Of a stretch of 64,000 nt of DNA, positions 23,604-33,679 are shown in pieces. The notes under the pieces are model-generated. The model made no database searches and was not told the origin of the DNA. It saw only the letters and a program-made list of their open reading frames with translations. Source of the DNA: Dactylellina haptotyla (lineage: Eukaryota > Ascomycota > Orbiliomycetes > Orbiliales > Orbiliaceae). A program made the translations under genes and the position numbers. Where the stretch lies: assembly GCA_031310005.1 (NCBI GenBank), contig CM062384.1, positions 806,001 to 870,000 on the forward strand. Direction: 5' to 3'. The first letter of the stretch is position 1, and every line of letters starts with the position of its first letter.

Positions 23604-25515
23604 ATGCCTGACATCCGAGATCTTCTTGACAGCTTCACCATTATGTACCCGTACGGTAAGGCCCCGAATTCCCCGTGTGGTCGATCTTGCGGATTTGGAT
23701 CTAACAAGTTTTGGGTTTGCAGGCTGTAATGACAGCTCGTGTGGTTACTGTCATGTAAAAGTTGGCAGTGAGGACCCCTCTAGCTAGCTGCCTACCCCAC
23801 CAGACTCTAGAGTTTAAGGATGGGCTAATGCTCAAGGTTGCGTAAAGACAAATCATATATGATGTTGGCAGGTTTAGACGACGTAAATACAGTTCTTGGA
23901 GTCACGCCCACTGAATACAAGGCGCTACTGGATCGTGGTTGGAGGCGTTCCGGTAATATCCTCTATAAGCCGGATATGAAGAACTCGTGCTGCCAAGAGT
24001 ATACAATAAGGTGCATAGAAACGGTCCAACCCGGGATTAGAATGAAAATATTGACAAAATTTCCTTCACAGATTAGAGGCCGCTAAGTTCAAACCTGTGA
24101 GTTTTCAGAGCCCTTAAAGGCGGCGGTGTTTGGTTTTGACAACCCTTCATCGTAGCACGCAAAACAAAGAAGAACTGCGAACTCCTGGGCGAATCATATC
24201 CTGGGTATAGACTACAAGCGAGAACAAGCCCAGAAGTACCCACTGAGCCGAGAGTAAGTTTGACTTCTGCTATGTTAGGGTCTAGTTAATCAATCGCCTA
24301 TTTTAACGTAAACTAGAGAAAAGAAAAGAAAGCGCCGTGCACCATTCGACCTTTTGGAGAGAATCCACGAACCTGAGTATGAAGTACTAAAGCAGAAGAA
24401 CCCTCTAGAGCCTGCTCATAAACTTGAGGTCAGGCTCGAAGAAAATAATTTCACGCAAGAAAAGTAGGAGGCACATTAAATCCGGGTTTTGCTTCTCACT
24501 AACGGCTTGTAGATATGATCTGTTCCAACATTATCAAACGGTAATTCATAAAGACGACAATGTGAGCGAAGCAGGTTTCAAGCGGTTTCTCTGTAACAAC
24601 CCATTTAAACCAAAATACTCGGTTGATGAGAGAGGGAGAAAGATCGGGGCGTATCACCACTGTTACTATCTTGATGGCCGCCTCATAGCAATGGCGGTCC
24701 TCGATTTATTGCCAGATTGTGTAAGCGGTGTCTACTTCATGTAAGTCGGGATTTGGCGTATTCCATGAGCATAACCCAAAGGATTTCTAATACACGAAAC
24801 AGGTATCACACAGACTTCGCACAGTGGAACCCTGGAAAGCTAAGTGCTATGAGAGAAATCTCTTTAGCAATCGAAGGGGGTTATGAGTACTACTACATGG
24901 GTATAGAACTCCTCGTCTAGAACTTCAAAACTAAGCCCCTTGGCTAATTACGTCGATTCAGGTTATTATATTCATAGCTGTGTCAAGATGAAATACAAGT
25001 GTGAATATGGCCCTGGGCAGATCTTGGATCCTGAATATTATGGCTGGCACTCATTTGACACTGATTTCCGAACCAAACTTGACTCGCAACCTTACTATTC
25101 AAAAACAATGGAAGATAAGATCGCAGCCGGGGAGCCAGACCCAAGAGTAGATCCAGAAGAAGACAAACTGATGGAATTCATTCGGGCAACTCCTGCCAAA
25201 TGGAAAGAGAACGAAACCGCGTTTACCACGGAAATGTCTGGCATAATGAAGCTGCGAGAAATGGACCCGATACTTCATACAACATTAATTCTGGTTGGGC
25301 AACAGCCCGGAACCGCTGATGTATGTTTTCCTTTCGCCTGCATGGGATTAGCTAGGAATAAGAAACTAACCAGATTCGCTCAGATGCTCATGGATTGGGA
25401 AACGGGTGTTATTCAGAACCCTAGCAGCACGAAGCACAAATTAGCGGAGGTTATGGCGACTATTGGCAAGGATATCATGCCACGAGTTATAGTTTGCCTT
25501 GCCTTGAATCACTAA
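23604..25515 (+). CDS. ATE1: Arginyl-tRNA-protein transferase
   Basis: Ate1 moves arginine from Arg-tRNA to N-terminal Asp, Glu or oxidised Cys, marking proteins for the Arg/N-degron pathway. Ten exons: 23604-23655, 23723-23767, 23872-24010, 24072-24096 (25 nt), 24156-24253, 24317-24463, 24513-24740, 24803-24900, 24962-25320, 25384-25515; together exactly 441 codons (440 residues). The N-terminal domain carries the family's cysteine motif (CNDSSCGYC) and DRGWRRSG...[10 protein letters not shown]. The C-terminal acetyltransferase-like fold has [46 protein letters not shown] and [13 protein letters not shown]. Yeast Ate1 is a little longer. All introns are GT-AG. The frame inside several introns hits stops, so the gene looks broken unless it is spliced as given. 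The last 60 residues are divergent from what I know of the family. Confidence 0.93.
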
Positions 25516-26349
25516 GCCTCAGCCCAAATTCCTTTTCTCAACTTTGTAGATACATGTATCATCTCACAGTCCCTCCTTAGATGCGCTTAGCGAGCTGTAG
25601 ATCCTCGATCTAGCATATATATAGACACGGCATGAAGTTCACCGAATTTCGTTTTGCAGTCAAGTATCCACAATGCTAATGGGCGGTCCGCGCGTGAGCC
25701 CCAAGTGCTTGGCTCATTCCGCGGACAACACCTCAACCCCGTTACTACTGACCAGCCAAAAACGGACTGATAACTGTCCCGTATCGTTTCAATGATCCAC
25801 GTTTTTGTTAACAAATTTGCTTCCTGGTGTCATTACTCGTATACATTACGCGCGTACGAAAACGTACCCGTTTATTTCTCGTAATTGGCCCTAATAACGG
25901 GACTGGCTGAGACACGCTGTTAGGTTACATTAGTTCAGCTGTGCCAACAAAATGGTCGTTGACCGGCGTCCAATAGAATGAGACCCAAGCTACCAAAAAT
26001 GGAAGCCGCCCGACCTGAAACCAGGGGCCAGTTATTAGACCAGTGCAATGACGAGTTTTTGGGGGCGAACCGACCGACTGCAAAACCCCACTCCCTCCCA
26101 AAAATGGTAACTGGATTCTGCGGGTATATTCCCAAGACGCAAGCCACCCGCCGAGTGGCATAAGTTATTTCTGGGCTTTAGTTTTATAAAAGGCTCGCGA
26201 GACCCAGTTGTATTGACTTGCAGGGCCAAGTAAATTGTTATACTATTCAAAATTCTCATTCGATTCTCGTACGATTCTCATGCTTCAACTATTTCTTGTT
26301 ATCGGATTTTAATTCATGATTCTCGAACCTCCCTGGTGGACTTTTCCCG
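25516..26349. other. Intergenic, no gene seen
   Basis: About 0.8 kb between ATE1 and the glycosyltransferase. The part around 25840-26160 is more GC-rich than its surroundings but has no protein, inverted terminal repeats or other structure I can identify. Confidence 0.45.
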
Positions 26350-27450
26350 ATGTCTTCGTCATGCGTTAGCGTTCCGCGTCGCCAAACGCTCATTTTGATA
26401 AATGTGATTCTATTATTCGTATTCGTTTACCACCTCCCTCAAATTCACAATCAGAACTTTTTCCGGAGCACAGTCCAGCAGTCAGATCCCGATAGTGATA
26501 CAATATTACCGGAGCCACATTTCTACGACGAACCAGCAAAGTCAGGTTTAAGGACGACAGAGATTCAATCCCATCTACAGTCGCTAGCCAAAACTCTCTC
26601 ATCGACAACGTTTCCTAAACATATATACCAGACATGGAAATCCCTTACGCTACCTCAAATCGCTTCCGAGCGCCAGACGTCCTGGATCGGAAAGAATCCA
26701 GGGCACGAATATACTCTCCTATCCGACAACACGGCATTAGAATACGTATCTGAGAACTTTAACGCCACCGATCCCGAAATCGTCCACATCTACAAGAATC
26801 TCCGACAAAGGATCCTAGCCGCGGATCTACTGCGCTATCTTATCGCATACAAATCTGGCGGATTATATGTTGACATCGATACCATATGCTATGCGCCGAT
26901 AGACGAGTGGGTATCCGGTAGCATAGCTGGCCGACCGGACATCAAAATCGAAGATATCAATCTCGTTGTCGGGATGGAATTAGATGTGTTGGACCAGAGA
27001 AGATATCCGGATGACTGGGTCGCTCGAAACAAGTTCTCGGAACGGATACAGTTTCTACAGTGGAGTGTATATGCGAAGCCTGGCCACGAAGTATTACGAA
27101 GAATGATATCTTCAATTCAAGAAACTGTCCGCGAGGATGTTTCCGAACTTCCTTGGTGGAAATGGAGGGATGTTTCATCCCTGAAGTACAACGAACTGAA
27201 GATCCTGAACACGACAGGTCCGTTCAGATGGACGAAGGTTATCATGGAGTATGTTAGCCAAATCGAGGGAAGAGAGGTGGGGCTCGCAGAGTACAGCGGG
27301 ATCAAGGAGGCGAGGAAGATTGGAGACGTCCTATTCTTACCGGTGAACCGGTGGAGTCCAGGCGTGTCGCATAGCGATGCAGGACTCATTGATACAAGCT
27401 TTTTAATACATTACTATAGTGGCTCTTGGAAAGGCAACCTGCCATCATAG
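26350..27450 (+). CDS. GT32-family glycosyltransferase (Och1-like), type II membrane protein
   Basis: A 366-residue intronless gene. Residues 13-31 form a signal anchor (LILINVILLFVFVYHL), placing the catalytic domain in the Golgi or ER lumen. The GT32 signature is clear: FPKHIYQTWKS near residue 88, then AADLLRYLIAYKSGGLYVDIDT with the DXD metal and nucleotide-sugar motif (DID) at about 175. A C-terminal HYYSGSWKG is also family-typical. Members of GT32 are alpha-mannosyl- or other hexosyltransferases of N-glycan outer chains or sphingolipids. The substrate here cannot be told from sequence. Two N-glycosylation sequons (NATD, NTTG) lie in the lumenal part. It could be an Och1 paralogue rather than Och1 itself, because the family is large in filamentous fungi. 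Confidence 0.88.
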   Translation: MSSSCVSVPRRQTLILINVILLFVFVYHLPQIHNQNFFRSTVQQSDPDSDTILPEPHFYDEPAKSGLRTTEIQSHLQSLAKTLSSTTFPKHIYQTWKSLTLPQIASERQTSWIGKNPGHEYTLLSDNTALEYVSENFNATDPEIVHIYKNLRQRILAADLLRYLIAYKSGGLYVDIDTICYAPIDEWVSGSIAGRPDIKIEDINLVVGMELDVLDQRRYPDDWVARNKFSERIQFLQWSVYAKPGHEVLRRMISSIQETVREDVSELPWWKWRDVSSLKYNELKILNTTGPFRWTKVIMEYVSQIEGREVGLAEYSGIKEARKIGDVLFLPVNRWSPGVSHSDAGLIDTSFLIHYYSGSWKGNLPS

Positions 27451-27674
27451 ATAGATAGACGACTTATGACCCTAAGCGACAAAGCTTACAATTGTACAAC
27501 AGAAACGATAAAGTGTATTGTAAATAGATTAAAAAATTGCACTAAATTACATTTCAAGCAAAAATTTTGATTGCAATCTGACTTTGAATATATTGCACGT
27601 AACTATAGACAAGAATAAATACCAGGAGTTCTTTGAGCACAGTCCAGAACATTGCAATATCCTTCGCATCTACC

Positions 27675-28865
27675 TCACAGGCACTGATAGTAATAATCGT
27701 TTAGGACTTTACAACTACTTCCCGAGCAACAGGAAGTCGAGCCCGTCCAACCGATGCCACCACACTGACCATAGAGGGTAGCACAAGCGCCACCGGCTGT
27801 AGTGGTCTTAGTTGTGGTCTTAGAAGAATTCGTCGTGGTCTTAGAAGAGGTCGTTGTCGTCTTAGTTGTGGTTGACGTTGTCGTAGCGCTGGAAGATGGG
27901 CGTGGGCCGGCGCACCTCTGAACGAGGGCGGGGATACCAGAGGCGGCGTCGAGAGAATACGGATATGGTGGATTGACTGGGTCAGCTGTGGCCCACTCCT
28001 GCCCAGCAACGTTTCTGCTTCCCAACTTTCCAGTATCCTTATCTCCTGTCGTGCTGTCGTAGGTATTGCCTGAAGCGGCCGCGTATGCGTAGACATCGTA
28101 CATGAATAAGTGTGGACTGTTAACGCTCTTGAAGTAGTTGTTCTCGATGAGAACTGACCCATAGGAGCCGAAACCAATGCAGTATGAGTTTCCTGGAGAG
28201 TTGAAGTAGTTATTGTAAATATGACCTGAGCCATACATAACACGTGGCATGCGCTCGGCGACGTATTGTCCCCACCAGTTGTGGTGATAGGTTACGTGCA
28301 GCTTGCCCTCGTCATCCGGGTGGTCGCCGCCTCCAGAGCCAACCAAACTCGCCAGACGGTGGTCCAAGGAGCTACTGGAGTACCAGAACTTGCACCAAGA
28401 AACGGTTTGATAGTCGGACATTTGCGTGATATCTAGGAGGCCATCACCTGCATCCCAAATCTTAAGGTGGTCGTACCAGATATGATGTGACTCTCTGCTG
28501 GCAATTCCATCAACGGCACCTTTGACCTGAATGTTGAGATTCTTGATGATAACATTGCTAACGCCTTTCATATCGAAGCCTCCGATAATAGTGGCCTTTT
28601 CGTCTACTCCCTTGATGGTCTTATCACTTGTTATCGTAATAGCAGCATTAACAGTGATTGTACCTTTCACCAAGATAACCTTAGGTCCGGAATCTTTGGC
28701 CTGAGCGATCAAATCGGCAGATGTGGTAACAGTGACTGGAGAAGCACTTCCACCGCCAGTTGTAGTGCCTGAGGAAGCTGCAAAGCCGTTGACTGCAGGA
28801 TCTGGGCAGCTTTGTGCAGCTGCCAGGCCCAAGAGGGACAAAAAGGAGATTACGCTAACTTTCAT
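27675..28865 (-). CDS. Secreted pectate lyase (PL1) with C-terminal CBM1
   Basis: A 396-residue extracellular enzyme that cleaves pectate by beta-elimination. It has a signal peptide ([19 protein letters not shown]), then a PL1 beta-helix domain from about residue 20 to 315 with the hallmark [15 protein letters not shown] and TYHHNWWG, and the catalytic-region arginine in ERMPRV. A Ser/Thr/Lys linker (about 320-355, [14 protein letters not shown]-like) precedes a C-terminal CBM1 (about 360-396: [10 protein letters not shown], then [18 protein letters not shown]) that binds cellulose. One uninterrupted exon. Such a PL1-linker-CBM1 layout is known in plant-degrading ascomycetes and tethers the enzyme to the cell wall. 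Expression is probably carbon-source controlled, but I see no site I can assign. Confidence 0.96.
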   Translation of the reverse strand: MKVSVISFLSLLGLAAAQSCPDPAVNGFAASSGTTTGGGSASPVTVTTSADLIAQAKDSGPKVILVKGTITVNAAITITSDKTIKGVDEKATIIGGFDMKGVSNVIIKNLNIQVKGAVDGIASRESHHIWYDHLKIWDAGDGLLDITQMSDYQTVSWCKFWYSSSSLDHRLASLVGSGGGDHPDDEGKLHVTYHHNWWGQYVAERMPRVMYGSGHIYNNYFNSPGNSYCIGFGSYGSVLIENNYFKSVNSPHLFMYDVYAYAAASGNTYDSTTGDKDTGKLGSRNVAGQEWATADPVNPPYPYSLDAASGIPALVQRCAGPRPSSSATTTSTTTKTTTTSSKTTTNSSKTTTKTTTAGGACATLYGQCGGIGWTGSTSCCSGSSCKVLNDYYYQCL

Positions 28866-30628
28866 TGTTACCGTTCGTATATAAAACCGTCAAAGTCTTA
28901 AAGAGAGAAAAGCCTTGGGCAGAAAGGGGTAATCTTAAGGATGATAAATAGAAAAACCTCTTTCTTCTAGATGCGATCATGGCTTCTATTATATAGACCT
29001 CTCTAAGGGCTCGCAAATAGCTAGGTAGGGAAAGGAAGGAACGTGAGCGAAGGATCCTCTCGAGGCAATACATCGAGTTTGCGGCAATATTGATCTTGTT
29101 CCTGGGCCTCGCGGATCTGCGAAGGTCCCGGGAGCAGCTGTCTAGTATCGCGATACCGAGAAATGGCATAGTAATAGTCCATATAGTTAAATTGTATACA
29201 AATTTCGGATTTCGGACCGACATCTTAACCTTCTAGCTTCCGCTTTAAGCTTAATAATCTGTTGATTACTGTCCGTTGATCCTATTTTGTCGGGTTTGAG
29301 AAATTTTGCATATTTATATCGCCTATATCGTATTATAATATAGTAAAATAGATATATTGGGAATCGCCAGACTAATCTGAGGCTGCGGGTTAGAAATGCG
29401 TAGCTGTGCATCTGTCCTGGTAAAGATCGGGTTGATCTTCAAGTGGAACCGTGGAACCGTTCTCAAATCCTTGGTATCGGTTCCTTAGGGCCGTCGCTTG
29501 AAAATCAGCCTCGTTAAACCTGAATCGAGGGATAAGGTTTTAAGCCATGCAGCTCGAATTTCTAGGATTTGGTACCATGGTAAGTCGCACTCACTCAATG
29601 AGAATGGGGAAACGAGGTGCGCCTAATTAAATCGGCTATTCTCAAACAAGGGCTTGACCTCACACATTCCAAGGCCATATTAATATTGTATGCATAAAGC
29701 AACCACGAAACTGTTCTATTCGATCGAGATCAAATCATTTGGAACAGGATCGCCGAATGACTGCACACATATTATTATCCTCAGCTGATTCTAACTCGTA
29801 AAAATGTCGAAATCTTCCCATAAAACTTTCAACATGAATTTTGTTGACCAATCCAGCCCCAAGATCTAGATCCAGGTTGGGCGCCGTATAAAAATCTCAA
29901 TCTAGATTATTTCTAACTAGCCTCAAATTCGGTTTAAGTTTCACCCGTTTCGGTACCCTAGAATATTGTGCGGATTCAGATTCTGGGGTGTTTGGGGAAG
30001 AGGCTAAAACGGTTGAATCGAACAAGCATGGGAAGCACCAGGAATGTTTCGAATTTCCATGAATCACCATCTTCAAGATGATCAATGCAGACCATCAAAG
30101 GTTCACAGAAAACAATAATGCAAATTTTATAATATATATATATATATATATCAAGGGCCGCGCATTCCCCGAGGCTTAAGCATCGTCAATTACGTTAATT
30201 AGCCTCTTCCACTATAATAGAAACCGGGCGGAAGCCGCCGTGAAGTCTCATAGCGGAGAAGGGCGCATCCTTCAGCGACAAGGGTCTGGATATTCGTTCC
30301 GTCGAGTGGGTAGCTACAATTCTGAACAAGCTGAATAAAGAAACCATGCATAGTTATTCTTCAGCACTGTGAAATGATTGGAATCTATATTATCGAGGGC
30401 TGCTTAAGTTGTGAAAATTGGGATGTTTAACGGATAAAATTTTGGGGATCTGTTGGTCTCGAAACCAGATCCAACACAAAACAAGATATATTCATCATCA
30501 AACTAATTGAACAAATGCCACCTCAAGACGCGAAAGCTACTCAACGGACGCACCCCGCAAGTAATTAAACAATACAAACAGAATGATATCGCCAGCCCTT
30601 ATACCTCTCTTACTGCACCCCCTTCGAA
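28866..30628. other. Intergenic, no gene seen
   Basis: About 1.8 kb. The first few hundred bases are the pectate lyase promoter. An (AT)n microsatellite lies near 30131-30151. No open frame here has a recognisable domain. Confidence 0.5.
30131..30151. repeat. (AT)n microsatellite
   Basis: About ten AT units, seen directly, in gene-free DNA. Confidence 0.85.
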
Positions 30629-32425
30629 TTACAAGCCATAGGTACCTGTTTGTACATCAAGCGCCTGAAGAGAGGCAGCGTCTCCTTCTTCGTCCGGGTT
30701 TGCTGCATGAACCCGCACGATTAGGTCTCGGTGTGCTTGAGTTCTCGGGGTAATAGTGCACTCGAATGGGGATGGATGCGAGATAGTACCAGGCGTCTGC
30801 CCCAGTGTTAGCTCATTTTCCTTACACGCATCCGGATCAATGTTTCTTTTAATATCGAAAACTCCCAAGGTTTGTGCAATCATAAGGTACATATTCGAAT
30901 CTGCAAGTTGCCTTCCGGGACAGATTCGCCTACCAAACCCGAATACAAAGGTATGCGGATCCTCTTGTGGATTCGGGCCTAGAAATCTCTCTGGATTGAA
31001 TCGATCTGGCTCGGGGTACCTAGTAGGATCGCGCGAGAACCAACCGAGAGAGGGCATGATGATTGATCCTTTTGGGATGCGATAGCCACGGAACACATCT
31101 TCCTCATCAGTAGAGTGTGGTAGGCCCAGGGGTGCGATCGGAAACCATCGCAGCGCTTCTTTAAGTACAGCTTCGATGTAAGGTAGATTGTCGCGGTCTT
31201 CAAATCCGGGCAACCGCATGGCGTCGGCGCCAATGACTCGATCGATTTCTTCTTGGGCCTTCCTCTGTACCTCAGGGAACAGCGACATTGCAAGGAAGAA
31301 AAACTCAAGATTGGCAACTGTAGTATCAGCGCCGCCACCGTATAACGACAACGCACTCCTTTTGATGTTGGCGATTTCAGATGGGCTACGCTCTCCGGTT
31401 AGGAGACCCTGAACATAAGATTGGTTCGCCATGCCCTGCGACATCATCTGCTTGGTGAATGCATATGGGGTATCGGTTGCCTGCGTGAGAATTTTCTTGT
31501 GCTCTCGCGCGAATCGCTTGAATTGGACACCAGGAAACCATTCGGGTATATACTCAAACCAAGGGAAGAGATCGACGGGCCATGCGCCAGCAATGGTCGC
31601 CTCACTGAAGCCGACCATCATCTCGTTAATAAGATCGATGAGAGGATCGCTGCCAATCGGATTCGTGTTATAACCGTAAATATTGGCCAAGATGAAGGAA
31701 CCGGCTTCGCTGTATGATATAAACCCAATCAATCAGCCAATTCCAATATGTTGATAAGTTTAGGACCATGACTAACAATTGAATATGAGATAAACGATCT
31801 TTCGGTGTCTCCATAGTACGATATAGGAATCGCTGCACCTGAAATTCAATCGCAGAATAATACTTTTTCACTGAGGTTTTGGAACCCATCTGCTTGGCAG
31901 CGAACTTTCGCTGGGTTCGATGGTTGACATTATTCCCTTCGAATCCCATCATACGTCCATAGCCACACCTATGGCAAGTTGGTTATTCTTATTAGCTTTC
32001 TCTTTAGAAGTAATTTTGTAAATGGGATTCGGTTAATGGAAGCCAGGATGGCATAATTACAGGTCAGAAGCGAATCTCATGTGCGGTCTCTCAGAGAATT
32101 TGGCGGACCGCTTTTCCAGAAGCTCAGATACGATCTCCCTATCGTGAATCACGATAATTGTTTGTCCGAATATCGTGATAGAACTGATTGGCCCATAGAG
32201 GTCTTTAAATTTCAACCAGTGTCGCCATTCTGGAACACCGGGAGGGGGAAGGTCGGACACATTGCCCAGTAACGGTAGCCCCTTCGGACCAGGAGGAAGA
32301 GGAAGTTTTCGCGGGGAGAGAAACTTTACGAGAAGCTTTCGAAAGATGAGTAAGGAACTGAGAAGAATGCCCCCGTATAAAACGGGTTTTCTGGCTATGA
32401 AATCATTCACAGAAAGCATCTTCAC
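30629..32425 (-). CDS. Cytochrome P450 monooxygenase (OrdA/CYP64-like)
   Basis: Three exons, 32061-32425, 31777-31968 and 30629-31709, give 545 residues in frame. An N-terminal membrane anchor (residues about 14-36) is followed by the proline hinge PLPPGPKGLPLLGN, targeting the enzyme to the ER surface. The I-helix oxygen-binding motif GGGADTT sits at about 310-316, the ExxR of the K helix at about 370-373 (EALR), and the heme loop FGFGRRICPG has its cysteine ligand at about 449. The first exon resembles the CYP64/OrdA type (O-methylsterigmatocystin oxidoreductase family), but family names in P450s do not fix the substrate. No polyketide synthase, peptide synthetase or terpene cyclase lies nearby, so it is a lone P450 rather than part of an evident cluster. 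An additional C-terminal tail of about 40 residues follows the usual end. Confidence 0.93.
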
Positions 32426-33190
32426 AGTGACTTTGTATCAATTGGAAGATCCTACTGATAAAACCGCAGTTTTCTCGGATATATAGATGCAATCAATCTA
32501 GGAATAGCAAATCGCAAAGAAAGTAATTTAAATTACGTTATCTGGAAAGGCACAAGGTTGTCTCCAGTTTACGAGATAAAGGCAAAACAGGCAACAAGCA
32601 TGGATTTCGCGAGGGGAAGGGCGGCTTAATATTTATTGAACATGGGGGCGCACGGTGCCCAGATGCCAACGCTGCAGCGCACGATACAGCGTTGGAAGGT
32701 CGCCTATCAAAATCCTGCGCAGTCGAATATTCCTTGACAATAATATTATTTTATGAACCAGCATCATGCAAAACTTTATTTTATCCAACCAGTCACCGAA
32801 TGGAATTGTTTATCAGCCGTGATAATGCATGCAGCTTGATGTCTTGGAATTCGAGGGCGGGCCAGATATTTGGCGTTTTGTGTTTTTGGTCGAGAATGTT
32901 ATATGTCGACAACCTGGATTGGAATTCTTATCCGAGAGGCGCTTTTCTCTGTCGCAGAATACGCCTCTAGATCTAGACCAAAATTTGGCTAGGTTAGACG
33001 GGGCCGACCACACTAACCTTGGTTGATCCGAACATGGCGTTAGGCCAGGGAGTAGAATACTAATCAAGCAAAAACTCGGGACCAAGCCTGTGTTGCAGAG
33101 AGCTTAAACAAAGTTTGATGCGCGATGAAGCTAAACGGACAATGCAATGGTGAAAACAGCGGTTCCCAGGATTTCGTTCCAGTTCATTAC
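32426..33190. other. Intergenic, no gene seen
   Basis: P450 promoter side plus AT-rich DNA. Open frames near 32692-33085 have no recognisable features. Confidence 0.45.
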
Positions 33191-33612
33191 TCAATATTGG
33201 CAATGGCCATTTTGCGGTGCAACGGTAGTCTTGATCACAGTTTTTGTCACTGCGCAAGTGCCAGTAGGAGCGCTCCAGTCGCCTAGTCCTGGCAAGGTTA
33301 GGTTAGTATCTCCACCATAGAGAGCATCACATGGACATTGTGGGTTTTACTAAATACATGATCCATATTTTACTGCACTGGGTTAGCAGTTCCTCCATAA
33401 GTAGTTTTGTCTCTGAGTTTGCGCTTTTTTTAATATTGCATGGAGCCCTGCAAATCTTCTGGCGATCGTGATCTCATGATTGATTTTAAAGGCTTGTATT
33501 ATAATAATTCCACCGCACTAACATTAGTCTTCTACTAGCTCGCCGTTGTGGCTGGAAGCAAGACCAGTATATGCATACTCTTTCTTAGCGTATATTTGAG
33601 GACACAACGTGG
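33191..33612 (-). pseudogene. Decayed WSC-domain-like gene fragment
   Basis: Read on the minus strand, 33612 downward gives CPQIYAKKEYAYTGLASS, then a GELVED-like stretch interrupted by TAA (33524-33526) and TAG (33518-33520) inside C-stop-C-G-G, where intact WSC domains have CWCG or CYCG. Further on comes a C-terminal piece with CPCDALYGGD, a Thr/Val tail and a stop at 33191-33193. WSC domains are cysteine-rich modules of secreted or wall-sensing proteins. The TAG can be explained by TGG to TAG (a G-to-A change), the pattern expected from repeat-induced point mutation or cytosine deamination. The two pieces are not contiguous in one frame. The family assignment is tentative. Confidence 0.35.
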
Positions 33613-33679
33613 GGGGTAGAGAATTTCTGTTGACTACTAAGATATGAAGCTGAATTTCAGTGCAGATATTCACTGTAAG

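Noticed and set aside
23604-25515. Reading ATE1 as a pseudogene
   Set aside because: Unspliced translation shows several stops, but ten GT-AG exons join into exactly 441 codons with all family motifs.
25840-26160. Possible inserted element of higher GC
   Set aside because: No inverted repeats, target duplication or coding content could be seen.
30629-32425. Secondary-metabolite gene cluster around the P450
   Set aside because: No backbone synthase, transporter or pathway regulator is adjacent; the neighbours are a pectate lyase and gene-poor DNA.
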